From the NCBI GenBank assembly GCA_902634305.1, contig CACPJJ010000003.1, forward strand, positions 1 to 64,000: a stretch of 64,000 bases of DNA, in the 5' to 3' direction. Under the pieces are notes generated by a model. It did no database searches, had not been told where the DNA came from, and saw nothing but the letters and a program-made list of their open reading frames with translations. Positions 25,227 through 34,779 of this stretch are shown in pieces. Origin of the DNA: an uncultured Pelagibacteraceae bacterium (GTDB lineage: Bacteria > Pseudomonadota > Alphaproteobacteria > Pelagibacterales > Pelagibacteraceae). How positions within the stretch are numbered: position 1 is the first letter of the stretch; every line of letters starts with the position of its first letter. The position numbers and the translations under genes were made by a program.

Positions 25227-26765
25227 TTAAGCTTTTGGAAAAATTATTTCGATTATTGCGCCCTTTTGACCCACATTATTTGAGGCAGAAATTTTGCCAT
25301 TATGCAACTCAACTAGGTTTTTAACGATATTTAATCCTAAACCGGAATGTTCTCCAAATTTATTAGGTCGATTGCTATAAAATCTTTTAAAAATTTTGGC
25401 TGTATCTTTTTCTTTGAATCCTTCTCCTTCGTCAATAACACTTAAAACGATATTTTTTTCTTTTTTATCATCTGAAAGTACAACTTTAATTGTTTGATTT
25501 TCTCTACTAAAAGAAATTGAATTATCTAGTAAATTTGCAATTATTTGCTCAATTCTATTTTCTATTCCTAAAATATAATATTTGATTGATCCATTTGAAT
25601 TTAATTTAATATTAATTCCACTTTTAGAATTATGAACATTATTAAAATCGTCTACAACTGATGTCGCAATTAGTTTTAAATCAATTTTCTTCATTTGTTC
25701 ATTTGTTATCGCAACCTCATCTTTTAACATTTGAGAATAATCAGTAATCAATCTTTCGATCCTTTCAACATCATGTAAAAGTATATTAACTAATTTTTCT
25801 CTTTGAGCTTTATCTGTAGTTTCAGAAATTATTTCAGATGCACTTTTTAAAGAAGCAAGTGGATTTCTGATTTCGTGAACTAAGTCTGTTGAAAAATTTT
25901 CAGCAGCATTAATTCTATTATTTAACTCATTAGTCATTTCGTCTAAAGAATTAGATAAAATGCCTATTTCATCATTTCTATTTTTTACATTCTGAATACT
26001 TGTTTTTTGTTTATTTTTTTCTTTAATTGATTTTGTAAAATTTACTAGGGTTTTAATTGGTTTTAAAAAGTATCTATTTAAAACTAGCGAAAAAATTAAA
26101 ATAACAATTGCAACAACTAGCGCTGTTCTAAAAACAAATATTTTTCTTTCATCAATAGCATTTCTGATATCACTAGCTTTTTCACTGATTGCCAAATAAC
26201 CAATATTATTTTTTCCATCATTTACACTTTTAATTGTAATTAGTAAAAATTGATCATAACTTTCTTCGGTAAAAGTATATGGTTTTCCAAAATCAGAAGA
26301 TTTTGAATAATCTATTATTATTTCAGATAATGGTTTTAATTTATTTTTTTTTTGTTTTGTAGTTTTTTTTTTTTCTGAAATTTTATCTTTATCTTGAATA
26401 TTCATTTCAGTAATATCTAATCTTTGACTAAAAGATCTAGGATCTAAATCTAAAGTATCAGTATCACCAATCAATTCAAACTTATTATTAAAAATCATTA
26501 CCCGATCTAGATTCTGAAAAAGAAATCTTGTTGAAAATAAAAATTTTCTTACATCATCTTTGTTAAATTGAATTTTTAATCTTTTTATATGATCAATAGT
26601 ATTATTTATTATATTTATATGGTTTGATGTTTTTTTATTTATTAAGTTGGGTTGAATACCTTTTAAATAGATTGCTGTTAGACTTCCAAAAACTATAAAA
26701 ACAACAAGATTTATAAATAAGAATTTTTTAAGAATTGAAATATTTTTTATAAAGCTGCTTAGCAT
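25227..26765 (-). CDS. chvG: Sensor histidine kinase, ChvG/ExoS type
   Basis: This is the membrane sensor of the alphaproteobacterial ChvG-ChvI envelope-stress system. In 512 residues from the ATG at 26765: a membrane helix near 12-32, a periplasmic domain of about 170 residues with Lys/Glu-rich insertion, a second membrane helix, a HAMP domain ending RNDEIGILSNSLDEM, the phosphoacceptor motif HEIRNPLASLKSA, the N box NLLDNSISFS, and G boxes DEGEGF and GEHSGLGL. The chosen ATG overlaps the chvI stop as TAATG; an upstream in-frame start would overlap more. Confidence 0.9.
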   Translation of the reverse strand: MLSSFIKNISILKKFLFINLVVFIVFGSLTAIYLKGIQPNLINKKTSNHINIINNTIDHIKRLKIQFNKDDVRKFLFSTRFLFQNLDRVMIFNNKFELIGDTDTLDLDPRSFSQRLDITEMNIQDKDKISEKKKTTKQKKNKLKPLSEIIIDYSKSSDFGKPYTFTEESYDQFLLITIKSVNDGKNNIGYLAISEKASDIRNAIDERKIFVFRTALVVAIVILIFSLVLNRYFLKPIKTLVNFTKSIKEKNKQKTSIQNVKNRNDEIGILSNSLDEMTNELNNRINAAENFSTDLVHEIRNPLASLKSASEIISETTDKAQREKLVNILLHDVERIERLITDYSQMLKDEVAITNEQMKKIDLKLIATSVVDDFNNVHNSKSGINIKLNSNGSIKYYILGIENRIEQIIANLLDNSISFSRENQTIKVVLSDDKKEKNIVLSVIDEGEGFKEKDTAKIFKRFYSNRPNKFGEHSGLGLNIVKNLVELHNGKISASNNVGQKGAIIEIIFPKA

Positions 26766-27466
26766 TAACTTACATTCCAACGATAGCCACTTCCATATCT
26801 AGTCTCTATTGCAGAAAAATTATTATCTATTTTTTTAAATTTTTTTCTTATTCTTTTTACATGACTATCTATTGTTCTATCTTCAATATCAGTATCTTCT
26901 CTATAAGCAATATCCATTAATTGAGATCTTTCTTTAATTATACCTGGTCTTTTTGCAAGTTCTTGAACAATTAAAAATTCTGTTGTTGTAAGCTTATCAG
27001 GTAAATGTTTTCCATCCCACTCACATTCAAGTTGTGAGGGATCTAATCTTAATTTACCATGATTAATTATATTTTTTGCTTCTTCGATATTGCTTGGATT
27101 CTTTTTTCTTAATTGTAGTCTTATTCTTTCAATAAGAACTTTTATTGAAAATCCACCAGATTTTTTTATAAAATCATCTGCACCTAATTTTAAACCCAGA
27201 AGCTCATCTATTTCGTCATCTTTTGATGTTAAAAAAATTACAGGCAAAGAAGTTTTTTTTCTTAACTTTTTAAGTAACTCTTCACCATCCATCTTTGGCA
27301 TTTTTATATCTATTACTGCTAAATCAGGAGGTGTTCTTGCAAGACCTATTAGGGCACTTTCACCATCTAAATAAGTTTGTATTTTAAATCCTTCTTTTTC
27401 AAGAGCAATACTTAGGCTAGTTAGAATATTTCTATCATCATCAATTAATGCAATTGTTTCTTTCAT
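26765..27466 (-). CDS. chvI: Response regulator, ChvI type (OmpR family)
   Basis: This is the DNA-binding partner of ChvG. In 233 residues: receiver domain with the acidic pocket IALIDDDRNI, phosphoacceptor Asp53 (VIDIKMP) and Thr80 (FLTSKDDEIDELLGLKLGAD), then a winged-helix OmpR/PhoB domain (LTTTEFLIVQELAKRPG, DSHVKRIRKKF, ETRYGSGYRW). Normally the receiver's conserved Lys is followed by Pro (KP, with a cis-peptide bond). Here the segment reads IKKSGGFSIKVL (100-111), so the Pro is lost and two residues are inserted. It is transcribed first, then chvG. Confidence 0.92.
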   Translation of the reverse strand: MKETIALIDDDRNILTSLSIALEKEGFKIQTYLDGESALIGLARTPPDLAVIDIKMPKMDGEELLKKLRKKTSLPVIFLTSKDDEIDELLGLKLGADDFIKKSGGFSIKVLIERIRLQLRKKNPSNIEEAKNIINHGKLRLDPSQLECEWDGKHLPDKLTTTEFLIVQELAKRPGIIKERSQLMDIAYREDTDIEDRTIDSHVKRIRKKFKKIDNNFSAIETRYGSGYRWNVS

Positions 27467-27515
27467 AATTTAGTTAAAAATACTAAATTGTTCTAATTTG
27501 GGCAATAGATTAAGA

Positions 27516-30290
27516 TTAATGAAGATCTCCCCAATTATCACCTACATTAATATCTACTAACAAAGGTATTGAAAAGGAGTGGAGATTGCTGTCTTTTACA
27601 CTAGACATTTCATCTTGAATAATTTTGGAATATTTTTTTATATCATCTTTTTGAACTTCAAATATTAATTCATCATGAATTTGTAATAGCATTTTACAGC
27701 TTGATTCCTTAATTTCTTCTAGTTTTTTATTTACTCTTATCATTGCCATTCTCATAATTTCTGAGGCCGATCCCTGTATCGGTGCGTTAATTGCAGCTCT
27801 TTCTTGAAAATTTCTTATATTAAAATTTTTATCATTAATACCAGTAATATGTGTTCTTCTTCCAAAAATATTATTTACATAACCACTTTTTCTACAAAAT
27901 TTAATTGTTCTATCCATATAAGATTTTATTTCTGGAAATTTTAAAAAATATGCATTTAAAAAATCTTCAGCTTCAGCATTTGAAACACCGATTTGCTTTG
28001 CCAATCCATACTGAGAAATACCATAAATTATTCCAAAATTTATAGCTTTTGCTTTTCTCCTCATGTCTGAGTCAACTTTGTTTATGTTAATATTAAATAC
28101 TTGGCTTGCAGTAAGTGAATGAATATCCTCTTTATTTTTAAATGCTTTTTTTAATTCTTTTACATCAGCCAGATCTGCTAGGATTCTCATTTCGATCTGA
28201 TTGTAATCTGCTGAAATCAATTTATTATTTTTTTCAGCCACAAAGGTTCTTCTAATATCTTTTCCATCATCAGATTTTATTGGAATATTTTGTAAGTTTG
28301 GATCACTTGAAGCTAGTCTTCCTGTTGAAGTTGCCGCTAATAAAAAAGATGTATGAACTCTTTTAGTATTAGGATTTATATGTTCTTGTAAAGAGTCAGA
28401 ATAAGTATTTTTAAGCTTCGTTACTTGTCTCCAATCCAAGACAAGTTTTGGTAATTTATGTCCCTTAAAAGCTAAATCTTCCAATACCTGAGCATTTGTT
28501 GCAAAGCTCCCTTTTTTCGTTCTTTTTAGAGATGAAATTTTCATTTCATTATACATAACTTCGCCAAGTTGCTTTGTAGATCCAATTTTAAATTCTTTTT
28601 TTGTAATTTTATAAATTTCTTTTTCTAAATGATTAGTTTTTTTTTCAAATTTATTTGAAAGAAGCTGAAGTTGTTTTTGATTTACTTTAATACCATAAAT
28701 TTCCATTAAAGCTAAAATTTTAATTAAGGGTTTTTCAAAAACTTCATAAATATTTAATAATTTTTCTAATTTTAGGTTTTTACTAAAAATTTTATATAAT
28801 CTAAAGGTTATATCAGCATCTTCAGCGGCATAATCTTTTGCTATATTAATTTTCACTTCACTAAAATTAATTTGTTTTTTTCCAGTTCCGACAAGGTCCT
28901 TAAAGGCTATAGTTTTGTGATCTAAATGAATTTCTGAAAGAGTATCCATATTATGTCTATTTTTTCCTGCATCCAAAACATAAGACATAAGCATGGTATC
29001 TTCCAATGCGTTCATTTTTATTTCTTTATGATAAAGAACGATGTAATCAAATTTAATATTTTGACCAATTTTTTTTATACTTTTGTCTTCTAAAACCGGC
29101 TTAATTTTCTTTATAACTATTTTTTCTTCAAGATTTTTACCTTCTTTATGTCCTATCGGTATATAACAAGCTTTTCCGACTTTTGTAGAAAAAGAAATAC
29201 CAACTAGTTTTGCTTGGTGTGGATCTAAAGAGCTAGTTTCAGTATCAACTGCAATCTCTCCATTTTCCTCAGCTTCACTCAACCATTTATCTAATTCTTC
29301 CTCTTTTTGAATTAATTCATAATTTTTATTAGAAATTTTGTGATTTTTCTCTTCTTTATCCAAAGTTTTTTTTTCATTAACAAAATCTATATCTCCATAA
29401 GTTGAAATTACAGAGCTTAACAATCTGTTAAACTCCATTTCTCTTAGAAAATTATATAATTTATTTTTATCTATATCTCTTAATCTAAAATCTGAAATCT
29501 TTTCTTTTATTGGAACATCTTTTTTTAGTGTTACTAATTTTTTGCTAATAATTGCCTTATCTTTATTTTGAATTAAACTTTCTCTTCTTTTATTTTGTTT
29601 TATCTTATCGGCATTTTTTAATAAATTTTCTAAGTTTCCATATTCATTAATTAAATCTGCAGCAGTTTTTACTCCTATTCCTGGAACTCCTGGAACATTA
29701 TCACTACTATCACCTGCCAGAGATTGCACATCAATTACTTTGTCTGGATTAACACCAAATTTATTATTTATATCTTCATTTGAAATAAATTTATTTTTCA
29801 TTGGATCATAAATTCGAATATTTTTTTTATATAATTGCATTAAATCTTTGTCAGATGAGACAATAGTTACTTTGGCTCCTTCCTTTAAAATTTGTTCTGA
29901 ATAGGTTGCAATAAGATCATCTGCCTCATAATTTATTAATTCGACTGATGGAAGATTAAATGCTTGAACTGATTTTCTAATATATTCAAACTGGGGTATT
30001 AAATCATCAGGAGCATCCGATCTATTACCTTTATAATCTGAATAAATTTCGTTTCTAAAATTCTTTCTAGCAGAGTCAAATATTACTGCAAAATGAGTTG
30101 GTTTATTTGTATTTTCATTTGATTTAGAATCTTCCAATAATTTAAATAGCATACTGCAAAATCCACTTACTGCACCTGTTGGCATCCCATCACTTTTTCT
30201 AGATAGAGGTGGAAGAGCGTAGTATGCTCTGAATATATATCCCGATCCATCAATAAGATAGAAATGATCACTATTTTTTATTTTATTCAT
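27516..30290 (-). CDS. polA: DNA polymerase I
   Basis: This repair and Okazaki-fragment polymerase is 924 residues long, full length. The N-terminal 5'-3' exonuclease has LIDGSGYIFRAYYALP and the helix-hairpin region VPGVPGIGVKTAADLI. The 3'-5' exonuclease appears active, with DTETSSLDP and later acidic motifs (QNIKFDYIVL, AEDADITF). The polymerase domain shows motif A SADYNQIEMRILA, the O helix RRKAKAINFGIIYG and motif C LLQIHDELIFEV. It is a single gene with a short leader, divergent from the ABC ATPase gene. Confidence 0.97.
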   Translation of the reverse strand: MNKIKNSDHFYLIDGSGYIFRAYYALPPLSRKSDGMPTGAVSGFCSMLFKLLEDSKSNENTNKPTHFAVIFDSARKNFRNEIYSDYKGNRSDAPDDLIPQFEYIRKSVQAFNLPSVELINYEADDLIATYSEQILKEGAKVTIVSSDKDLMQLYKKNIRIYDPMKNKFISNEDINNKFGVNPDKVIDVQSLAGDSSDNVPGVPGIGVKTAADLINEYGNLENLLKNADKIKQNKRRESLIQNKDKAIISKKLVTLKKDVPIKEKISDFRLRDIDKNKLYNFLREMEFNRLLSSVISTYGDIDFVNEKKTLDKEEKNHKISNKNYELIQKEEELDKWLSEAEENGEIAVDTETSSLDPHQAKLVGISFSTKVGKACYIPIGHKEGKNLEEKIVIKKIKPVLEDKSIKKIGQNIKFDYIVLYHKEIKMNALEDTMLMSYVLDAGKNRHNMDTLSEIHLDHKTIAFKDLVGTGKKQINFSEVKINIAKDYAAEDADITFRLYKIFSKNLKLEKLLNIYEVFEKPLIKILALMEIYGIKVNQKQLQLLSNKFEKKTNHLEKEIYKITKKEFKIGSTKQLGEVMYNEMKISSLKRTKKGSFATNAQVLEDLAFKGHKLPKLVLDWRQVTKLKNTYSDSLQEHINPNTKRVHTSFLLAATSTGRLASSDPNLQNIPIKSDDGKDIRRTFVAEKNNKLISADYNQIEMRILADLADVKELKKAFKNKEDIHSLTASQVFNININKVDSDMRRKAKAINFGIIYGISQYGLAKQIGVSNAEAEDFLNAYFLKFPEIKSYMDRTIKFCRKSGYVNNIFGRRTHITGINDKNFNIRNFQERAAINAPIQGSASEIMRMAMIRVNKKLEEIKESSCKMLLQIHDELIFEVQKDDIKKYSKIIQDEMSSVKDSNLHSFSIPLLVDINVGDNWGDLH

Positions 30291-30341
30291 AAAATTAATG
30301 TTATCTTAATTTATTCTAATGTTATAAATGTATAACGGTCA

Positions 30342-31271
30342 ATGAACAAAAAAAATGTTTTATATATAAAAGATTTAAATAAAATTTATTCAAAGAATAG
30401 TTCAAAATCAGTCAAAGCAATTAATAATTTAAACTTAGAAGTGAAAGAGGGAGAAATATTTGGCTTGTTAGGTCCAAATGGAGCTGGCAAAAGTACATTT
30501 ATAAATATTCTATCAGGAACTACAATTAAGACCTCGGGTGAAGTAAATGTATGGGGTTTTAATTTAGATATAAATCCTAGACAAGTTAGAGCTTCAATTG
30601 GAATAGTACCACAAGAAGTAAATATAGATCCGTTTTTTACACCCAGAAATATTTTAGAACTTCAAGCTGGAATGTATGGAATAAAGAAAAAAGATCGTAT
30701 TACAGATTCCATTTTAAAGTTGGTTTCTTTAGAGAAACAAGCAAAAAGTTATACCAGAGCGTTATCTGGTGGAATGAAAAGGCGTCTATTAGTTGCAAAA
30801 GCATTGGTGCACAAACCACCAATAATTATTTTAGATGAACCAACGGCAGGGGTTGATGTAGAATTGAGAACTAAACTCTGGGAAAGTGTAAAACTTCTTA
30901 ATAAACAGGGTGTTACAATCATTTTAACAACACATTATTTGAATGAGGCTGAACAAATGTGCGATAGAATTGGAATATTAAACAAAGGTAATTTAGTTGC
31001 ATTAGACACTACAAAAAATTTGTTAAAGAGAATACAAACAAAAATTGTTAGATTTTCAGTTAATAATAAGGTTAATATTAATAATAACTCTTTAAAATCA
31101 GTAAATATAATATCTAATGAGATTAATGAGCTTCAAATTTCTTATGAAAAAAACGCAATAAATATTAGTGAAATAATAAAGTTTATAAACGACCAAAATA
31201 TTAAATTATTAGATATTTCTACAGATGACGGCGATTTAGAAGATGTTTTTATAAGGTTAACAAAAAACTAG
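30342..31271 (+). CDS. ABC-2 type exporter ATPase without a neighbouring permease
   Basis: In 309 residues: an ABC domain with Walker A GPNGAGKST, signature LSGGMKRRL, Walker B IIILDEPTAGVD and switch His in LTTHYLNEAEQMC, plus a C-terminal domain of about 80 residues typical of drug/lipid-export (DRA, NodI, CcmA-like) ATPases. Such proteins normally sit beside an ABC-2 permease gene; here polA and bioY flank it. The permease must lie elsewhere or be lost. It is probably not the energising subunit for BioY, since it lacks ECF-type features. Confidence 0.88.
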   Translation: MNKKNVLYIKDLNKIYSKNSSKSVKAINNLNLEVKEGEIFGLLGPNGAGKSTFINILSGTTIKTSGEVNVWGFNLDINPRQVRASIGIVPQEVNIDPFFTPRNILELQAGMYGIKKKDRITDSILKLVSLEKQAKSYTRALSGGMKRRLLVAKALVHKPPIIILDEPTAGVDVELRTKLWESVKLLNKQGVTIILTTHYLNEAEQMCDRIGILNKGNLVALDTTKNLLKRIQTKIVRFSVNNKVNINNNSLKSVNIISNEINELQISYEKNAINISEIIKFINDQNIKLLDISTDDGDLEDVFIRLTKN

Positions 31272-31303
31272 ATAATTTAAATTAATAGTAGTAATATTGA
31301 TTT

Positions 31304-31852
31304 ATGGAATTAGCTAAATCTCAAAACTTAAAAATATTAAAATATATATTAATAATATTTTTTGGTTCAATTTTATTGACTATCTCATCAAAAATTAAAA
31401 TTCCTTTCTACCCAGTTCCAATGACAATGCAAACTTTTGTAGTGCTTTTTTTAGGAATGTCTTTAGGATATAAAGTTGGTTTAGCAACTGTTAGTTTATA
31501 TTTATTTGAGGGAATTATTGGATTGCCAGTTTTTTCTAATTCTCCTGAAAAGGGTGTTGGTTTAGTTTATTTTACTGGTCCAACAATGGGATACCTAATT
31601 GGTTTTTTATTTGCAACCTTTTTAGCGGGATATTTTAATTTTAAAAAAAATATTTTAGTTAATTTTGTTAAATTATTAGTTTCTGTTTCAGTAATTTATA
31701 TATTTGGAATTTTTTGGTTAGGAAATTTAATAGGTTGGGATAAACCAATAATTCAATTGGGTGTAACTCCTTTTTTACTCGCAGAGTTATTTAAAATATC
31801 TATTCTAGCTTTACTGGCAAAAAATATTTTTAAATTAAGAAAATTTATCTAG
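31304..31852 (+). CDS. bioY: Biotin transporter BioY
   Basis: This is the membrane substrate-binding component for biotin uptake. The 182-residue protein has six hydrophobic segments and the BioY hallmark region KIPFYPVPMTMQTFVVLFLG, GLPVFS and YFTGPTMGYLIGF. No bioM/bioN energising genes are adjacent; solitary BioY proteins are known. It lies 32 bases after the ABC ATPase gene and probably shares its transcript. Its last eight bases overlap the convergent regA gene. Confidence 0.92.
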   Translation: MELAKSQNLKILKYILIIFFGSILLTISSKIKIPFYPVPMTMQTFVVLFLGMSLGYKVGLATVSLYLFEGIIGLPVFSNSPEKGVGLVYFTGPTMGYLIGFLFATFLAGYFNFKKNILVNFVKLLVSVSVIYIFGIFWLGNLIGWDKPIIQLGVTPFLLAELFKISILALLAKNIFKLRKFI

Positions 31853-32408
31853 GAGATCTTTTAGAAAGAATCCTTTGAAGCGTTCTTCTATGCATTTTAA
31901 GTCTTCTTGCTGTTTCTGAAACATTTCTATTACAAAGCTCAAACACACGGTGAATATGTTCCCATTTCACTCGGTCAGCTGACATTGGGTTTTCTGGAGG
32001 ATCAGCTTTTTTATTTGGTTCAGCAAGTAATGCTCTTTCTACATCATCTGCGTCTGCTGGTTTTGCTAGATAGTCTATTGCACCCTGTTTAATTGCAGCA
32101 ACTGCTGTTGGAATATTACCATAACCAGTTAACATCACCACACGGCTTTTTGAATTAGTGTTTTGAATCTCTTTTACAACCTCTAGTCCATTTCCATCAC
32201 CTAACCTAAGATCAACAACTGCAAATGCTGGTTTTTCTTTTTTAACACAATCTATACCTTTTTTTACACCTTCAGCTTGAGAAACTTTAAATCCTTTTTT
32301 TTCCATTGCTCTAGCCAATCTTTCTCTGAACGGACTATCATCATCAACTATGAGTAGTGATTTATCCTCAAATTTGCTTATATTATTAATATTTTCAGTT
32401 GTTGTCAT
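31845..32408 (-). CDS. regA: Redox response regulator RegA/ActR/PrrA
   Basis: This is a response regulator controlling respiration and carbon metabolism by redox state in alphaproteobacteria. In 187 residues: receiver with LLIVDDDSPFRERL, phosphoacceptor Asp in AVVDLRLGDGNGL, VVMLTGYGNIPTAVAAIKQGAIDYLAKP (the last Lys-Pro intact), a four-proline linker and a Fis-like helix-turn-helix RNVSETARRLKMHRRTLQRIL. The helix is nearly invariant in the family. The partner kinase RegB is not in the window. It is divergent from the ornithine decarboxylase operon across 145 bases. Confidence 0.94.
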   Translation of the reverse strand: MTTTENINNISKFEDKSLLIVDDDSPFRERLARAMEKKGFKVSQAEGVKKGIDCVKKEKPAFAVVDLRLGDGNGLEVVKEIQNTNSKSRVVMLTGYGNIPTAVAAIKQGAIDYLAKPADADDVERALLAEPNKKADPPENPMSADRVKWEHIHRVFELCNRNVSETARRLKMHRRTLQRILSKRSPR

Positions 32409-32500
32409 GAGATGTATATGGTGACTAAAAAGTCGAATTTCAATAGCATTATTTACTTTACTTTACTGATCATATCCCCTAAATGCTGAATTTATAAAGA

Positions 32501-32528
32501 ATGCATAGCAGTTATGCATATTTTTTTT
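32501..32528 (+). promoter_or_regulatory. Hairpin with U tract before the polyamine operon (possible attenuator)
   Basis: A perfect seven-base-pair stem, ATGCATA (32501-32507) with TATGCAT (32513-32519), has a five-base loop and is followed by A and eight Ts (32521-32528). It ends about 25 bases before the decarboxylase ATG, so it lies in that gene's leader rather than after a gene. It has the form of an intrinsic terminator, though the stem is AT-rich and weak. Use as an attenuator or as the end of a small RNA is inference. Confidence 0.5.
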
Positions 32529-32553
32529 GTTAAATTTTTTTTGTGGAGCTTAT

Positions 32554-33732
32554 ATGCAAAAATTTAAAACAGTTGAAGAATTAATAAATCAACTGAAACC
32601 AAATGAACCGGTATATTGTATTAGAAAAAAATCTATACAATTAGCATCGAGATTTTTTAAGAAAAGATTTCCAGGTAAAGTTTTATATGCGGTAAAAACA
32701 AATCCTAATCCTATAGTTTTAAAAACAATAATAGATAGTGGAATTGAAAATTTTGATGTTGCATCAATTAATGAAATTAAAACTATCAGAAATATTAATA
32801 AATCAGTTAAATGCTCTTTTATGCATACAGTAAAAAGTAGAGAAAGTATTAGAGATGCATATTTTAAATATGGAGTTAAAACGTTTTCACTAGATTCAAA
32901 AGATGAATTAATCAAAATTATTGAAAGTACTAATGAAGCAAAAGATCTTGAGTTATTTGTTAGAGTTGCAGTTTCAAATGAACATGCCGAGATTGATTTA
33001 TCAAAAAAATTTGGAGCTTTAACATCGGAGGCAACAGGATTGTTAAGGTTAACAAAACAATACGCTAGAAAAATAGGATTAAGTTTTCATGTAGGCTCAC
33101 AATGTATGCATCCTATATCATACTCGAAAGGAATTGAGGAAATTGGTAATATAATTAAACGTACAAAAATAAATCCTGACTATATTAATGTTGGTGGTGG
33201 CTTTCCTACAATTTATCCTGATTTAGTTCCACAATCTATCCAAAATTATTTTGATGAAATTAAAAATGCTTTAGCTAATTTAAAACTAAATAAACTACCT
33301 GAAATAATTTGCGAACCAGGTAGGGCAATTGTTGCGGAAAGTGGATCAACAATAGTTAGAGTGAATTTGAGAAAAAAACAAAAACTCTATATAAACGATG
33401 GTACGTATGGATCTCTATTTGATGCAGGATTTCCAAATATCGTTTATCCATCAAAATTAATTACTGATGGAAGAATTGTTTCAAAAAAATTAACCAGTTT
33501 TGATTTTTATGGTCCAACCTGTGATAGCATGGATTATATGAAAGGGCCTTTCATTCTACCAAATAATATTAAAGAAAATGATTACATTGAGTTAGGTCAA
33601 CTTGGTGCTTATGGTTTAACATTTAGAACAGATTTTAATGGGCTTTATTCAAATAAAATATTCGAAGTAGAAGATAATCCAATAATGACAATGTATAACA
33701 AAGAAATTGAAAAACAATTTCTTGTTGCCTAA
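32554..33732 (+). CDS. Ornithine decarboxylase (alanine-racemase-fold, PLP)
   Basis: It decarboxylates ornithine (or lysine/arginine-type amino acids) to putrescine. It has 392 residues from the ATG at 32554, chosen because GGAG lies at 32545-32548. The PLP lysine is in LYAVKTNPNP; HVGSQC, GGGFPTIYP, EPGRAIVA and the active-site Cys segment GPTCDSMD follow in fold-type III order, matching eukaryotic-type ornithine decarboxylases. It is the first gene of a three-gene polyamine operon; its stop is adjacent to the next ATG with no gap. Confidence 0.9.
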   Translation: MQKFKTVEELINQLKPNEPVYCIRKKSIQLASRFFKKRFPGKVLYAVKTNPNPIVLKTIIDSGIENFDVASINEIKTIRNINKSVKCSFMHTVKSRESIRDAYFKYGVKTFSLDSKDELIKIIESTNEAKDLELFVRVAVSNEHAEIDLSKKFGALTSEATGLLRLTKQYARKIGLSFHVGSQCMHPISYSKGIEEIGNIIKRTKINPDYINVGGGFPTIYPDLVPQSIQNYFDEIKNALANLKLNKLPEIICEPGRAIVAESGSTIVRVNLRKKQKLYINDGTYGSLFDAGFPNIVYPSKLITDGRIVSKKLTSFDFYGPTCDSMDYMKGPFILPNNIKENDYIELGQLGAYGLTFRTDFNGLYSNKIFEVEDNPIMTMYNKEIEKQFLVA

Positions 33733-34776
33733 ATGTCAGATAAAAAGAATTTAGGACATAATAGCAAAAAAGATTTTCTAAACTCACCAGTAGAACACAT
33801 AGATATAACTTCGTTTGATGCAAGAAAGATTATTGCATCAATGGAAAAAATGTCTTTTGTTTCTAGAGAAACTGCAAATTCAGCTAATATATTTAATGAA
33901 ATGATTAAGGATAAAGATTGTACAATTTTTTTAACATTGGCTGGATCTACTTCTGCTGCAGGATGTATGCATATTTATAGAGATATGATAAAATACAATA
34001 TGGTTGATGCAATTGTAGCGACAGGAGCATCAATTATTGACATGGATTTTTTTGAGGCCCTTGGATTTAAACATTATCAAGGCTCCCAATTTCAAGATGA
34101 TACTGAATTACGTAAAAATTATATTGATAGAATATATGATACTTATATCGATGAAGATGAGCTTCAAATGTGTGATAAAAAAATATGTGAAATAGCAGAT
34201 AAATTAGAACCAAGAAGCTACACATCTAGGGAGTTTATTAATGAAATTGGAAAATACTTAAAAAATAATGCAAAAAAGAAAGGTTCATTAATAGAAACTG
34301 CTCATGATAATAATGTTCCAATTTTTTGCCCAGCTTTTACAGACTCAAGTGCTGGATTTGGATTGGTAATGCACCAAGAAAAAAATCCAAATAAACATAT
34401 CACAATAGACTCGGTTAGAGAATTTCGTGAATTAACTGAAATCAAAATTAGATCAAAGGGGTCTGGTTTATTTATGATTGGTGGTGGTGTTCCAAAAAAT
34501 TTTATTCAAGATACAGTTATTTGTGCTGAACTTTTAGGAAAAGAAGTAGATATGCACAAGTATGCCGTTCAAATAACTGTTGCTGATTCAAGAGATGGTG
34601 CATGCAGTAGTTCTACGTTAAAAGAAGCTAGTTCTTGGGGAAAAGTTGATGTTACAAAAGAGCAAATGGTATTTGCAGAAGCAACCAGTGTTCTTCCTTT
34701 AATTGTAAGTGATGCTTATCACAATGGTGATTGGAAAAATAGAGCGAGAAAAAATTTTTCAAAAATATTTGGATAA
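33733..34776 (+). CDS. Deoxyhypusine-synthase-like protein, likely homospermidine/polyamine synthase
   Basis: The 347-residue protein has the NAD-dependent deoxyhypusine synthase fold: TLAGSTSAAGCMHIY, VATGAS, IFCPAFTDSSAGFGL, IGGGVPKNF, and the active-site Lys304 in SSWGKVDV, equivalent to the enzyme-imine lysine of the eukaryotic enzyme. Bacteria lack eIF5A, the eukaryotic substrate, so here an aminobutyl transfer from spermidine or putrescine to another amine (for example making homospermidine) is more plausible. Its place between ornithine decarboxylase and a ureohydrolase supports a polyamine role; the product is not provable from sequence. Confidence 0.88.
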   Translation: MSDKKNLGHNSKKDFLNSPVEHIDITSFDARKIIASMEKMSFVSRETANSANIFNEMIKDKDCTIFLTLAGSTSAAGCMHIYRDMIKYNMVDAIVATGASIIDMDFFEALGFKHYQGSQFQDDTELRKNYIDRIYDTYIDEDELQMCDKKICEIADKLEPRSYTSREFINEIGKYLKNNAKKKGSLIETAHDNNVPIFCPAFTDSSAGFGLVMHQEKNPNKHITIDSVREFRELTEIKIRSKGSGLFMIGGGVPKNFIQDTVICAELLGKEVDMHKYAVQITVADSRDGACSSSTLKEASSWGKVDVTKEQMVFAEATSVLPLIVSDAYHNGDWKNRARKNFSKIFG

Positions 34777-34779
34777 AAA

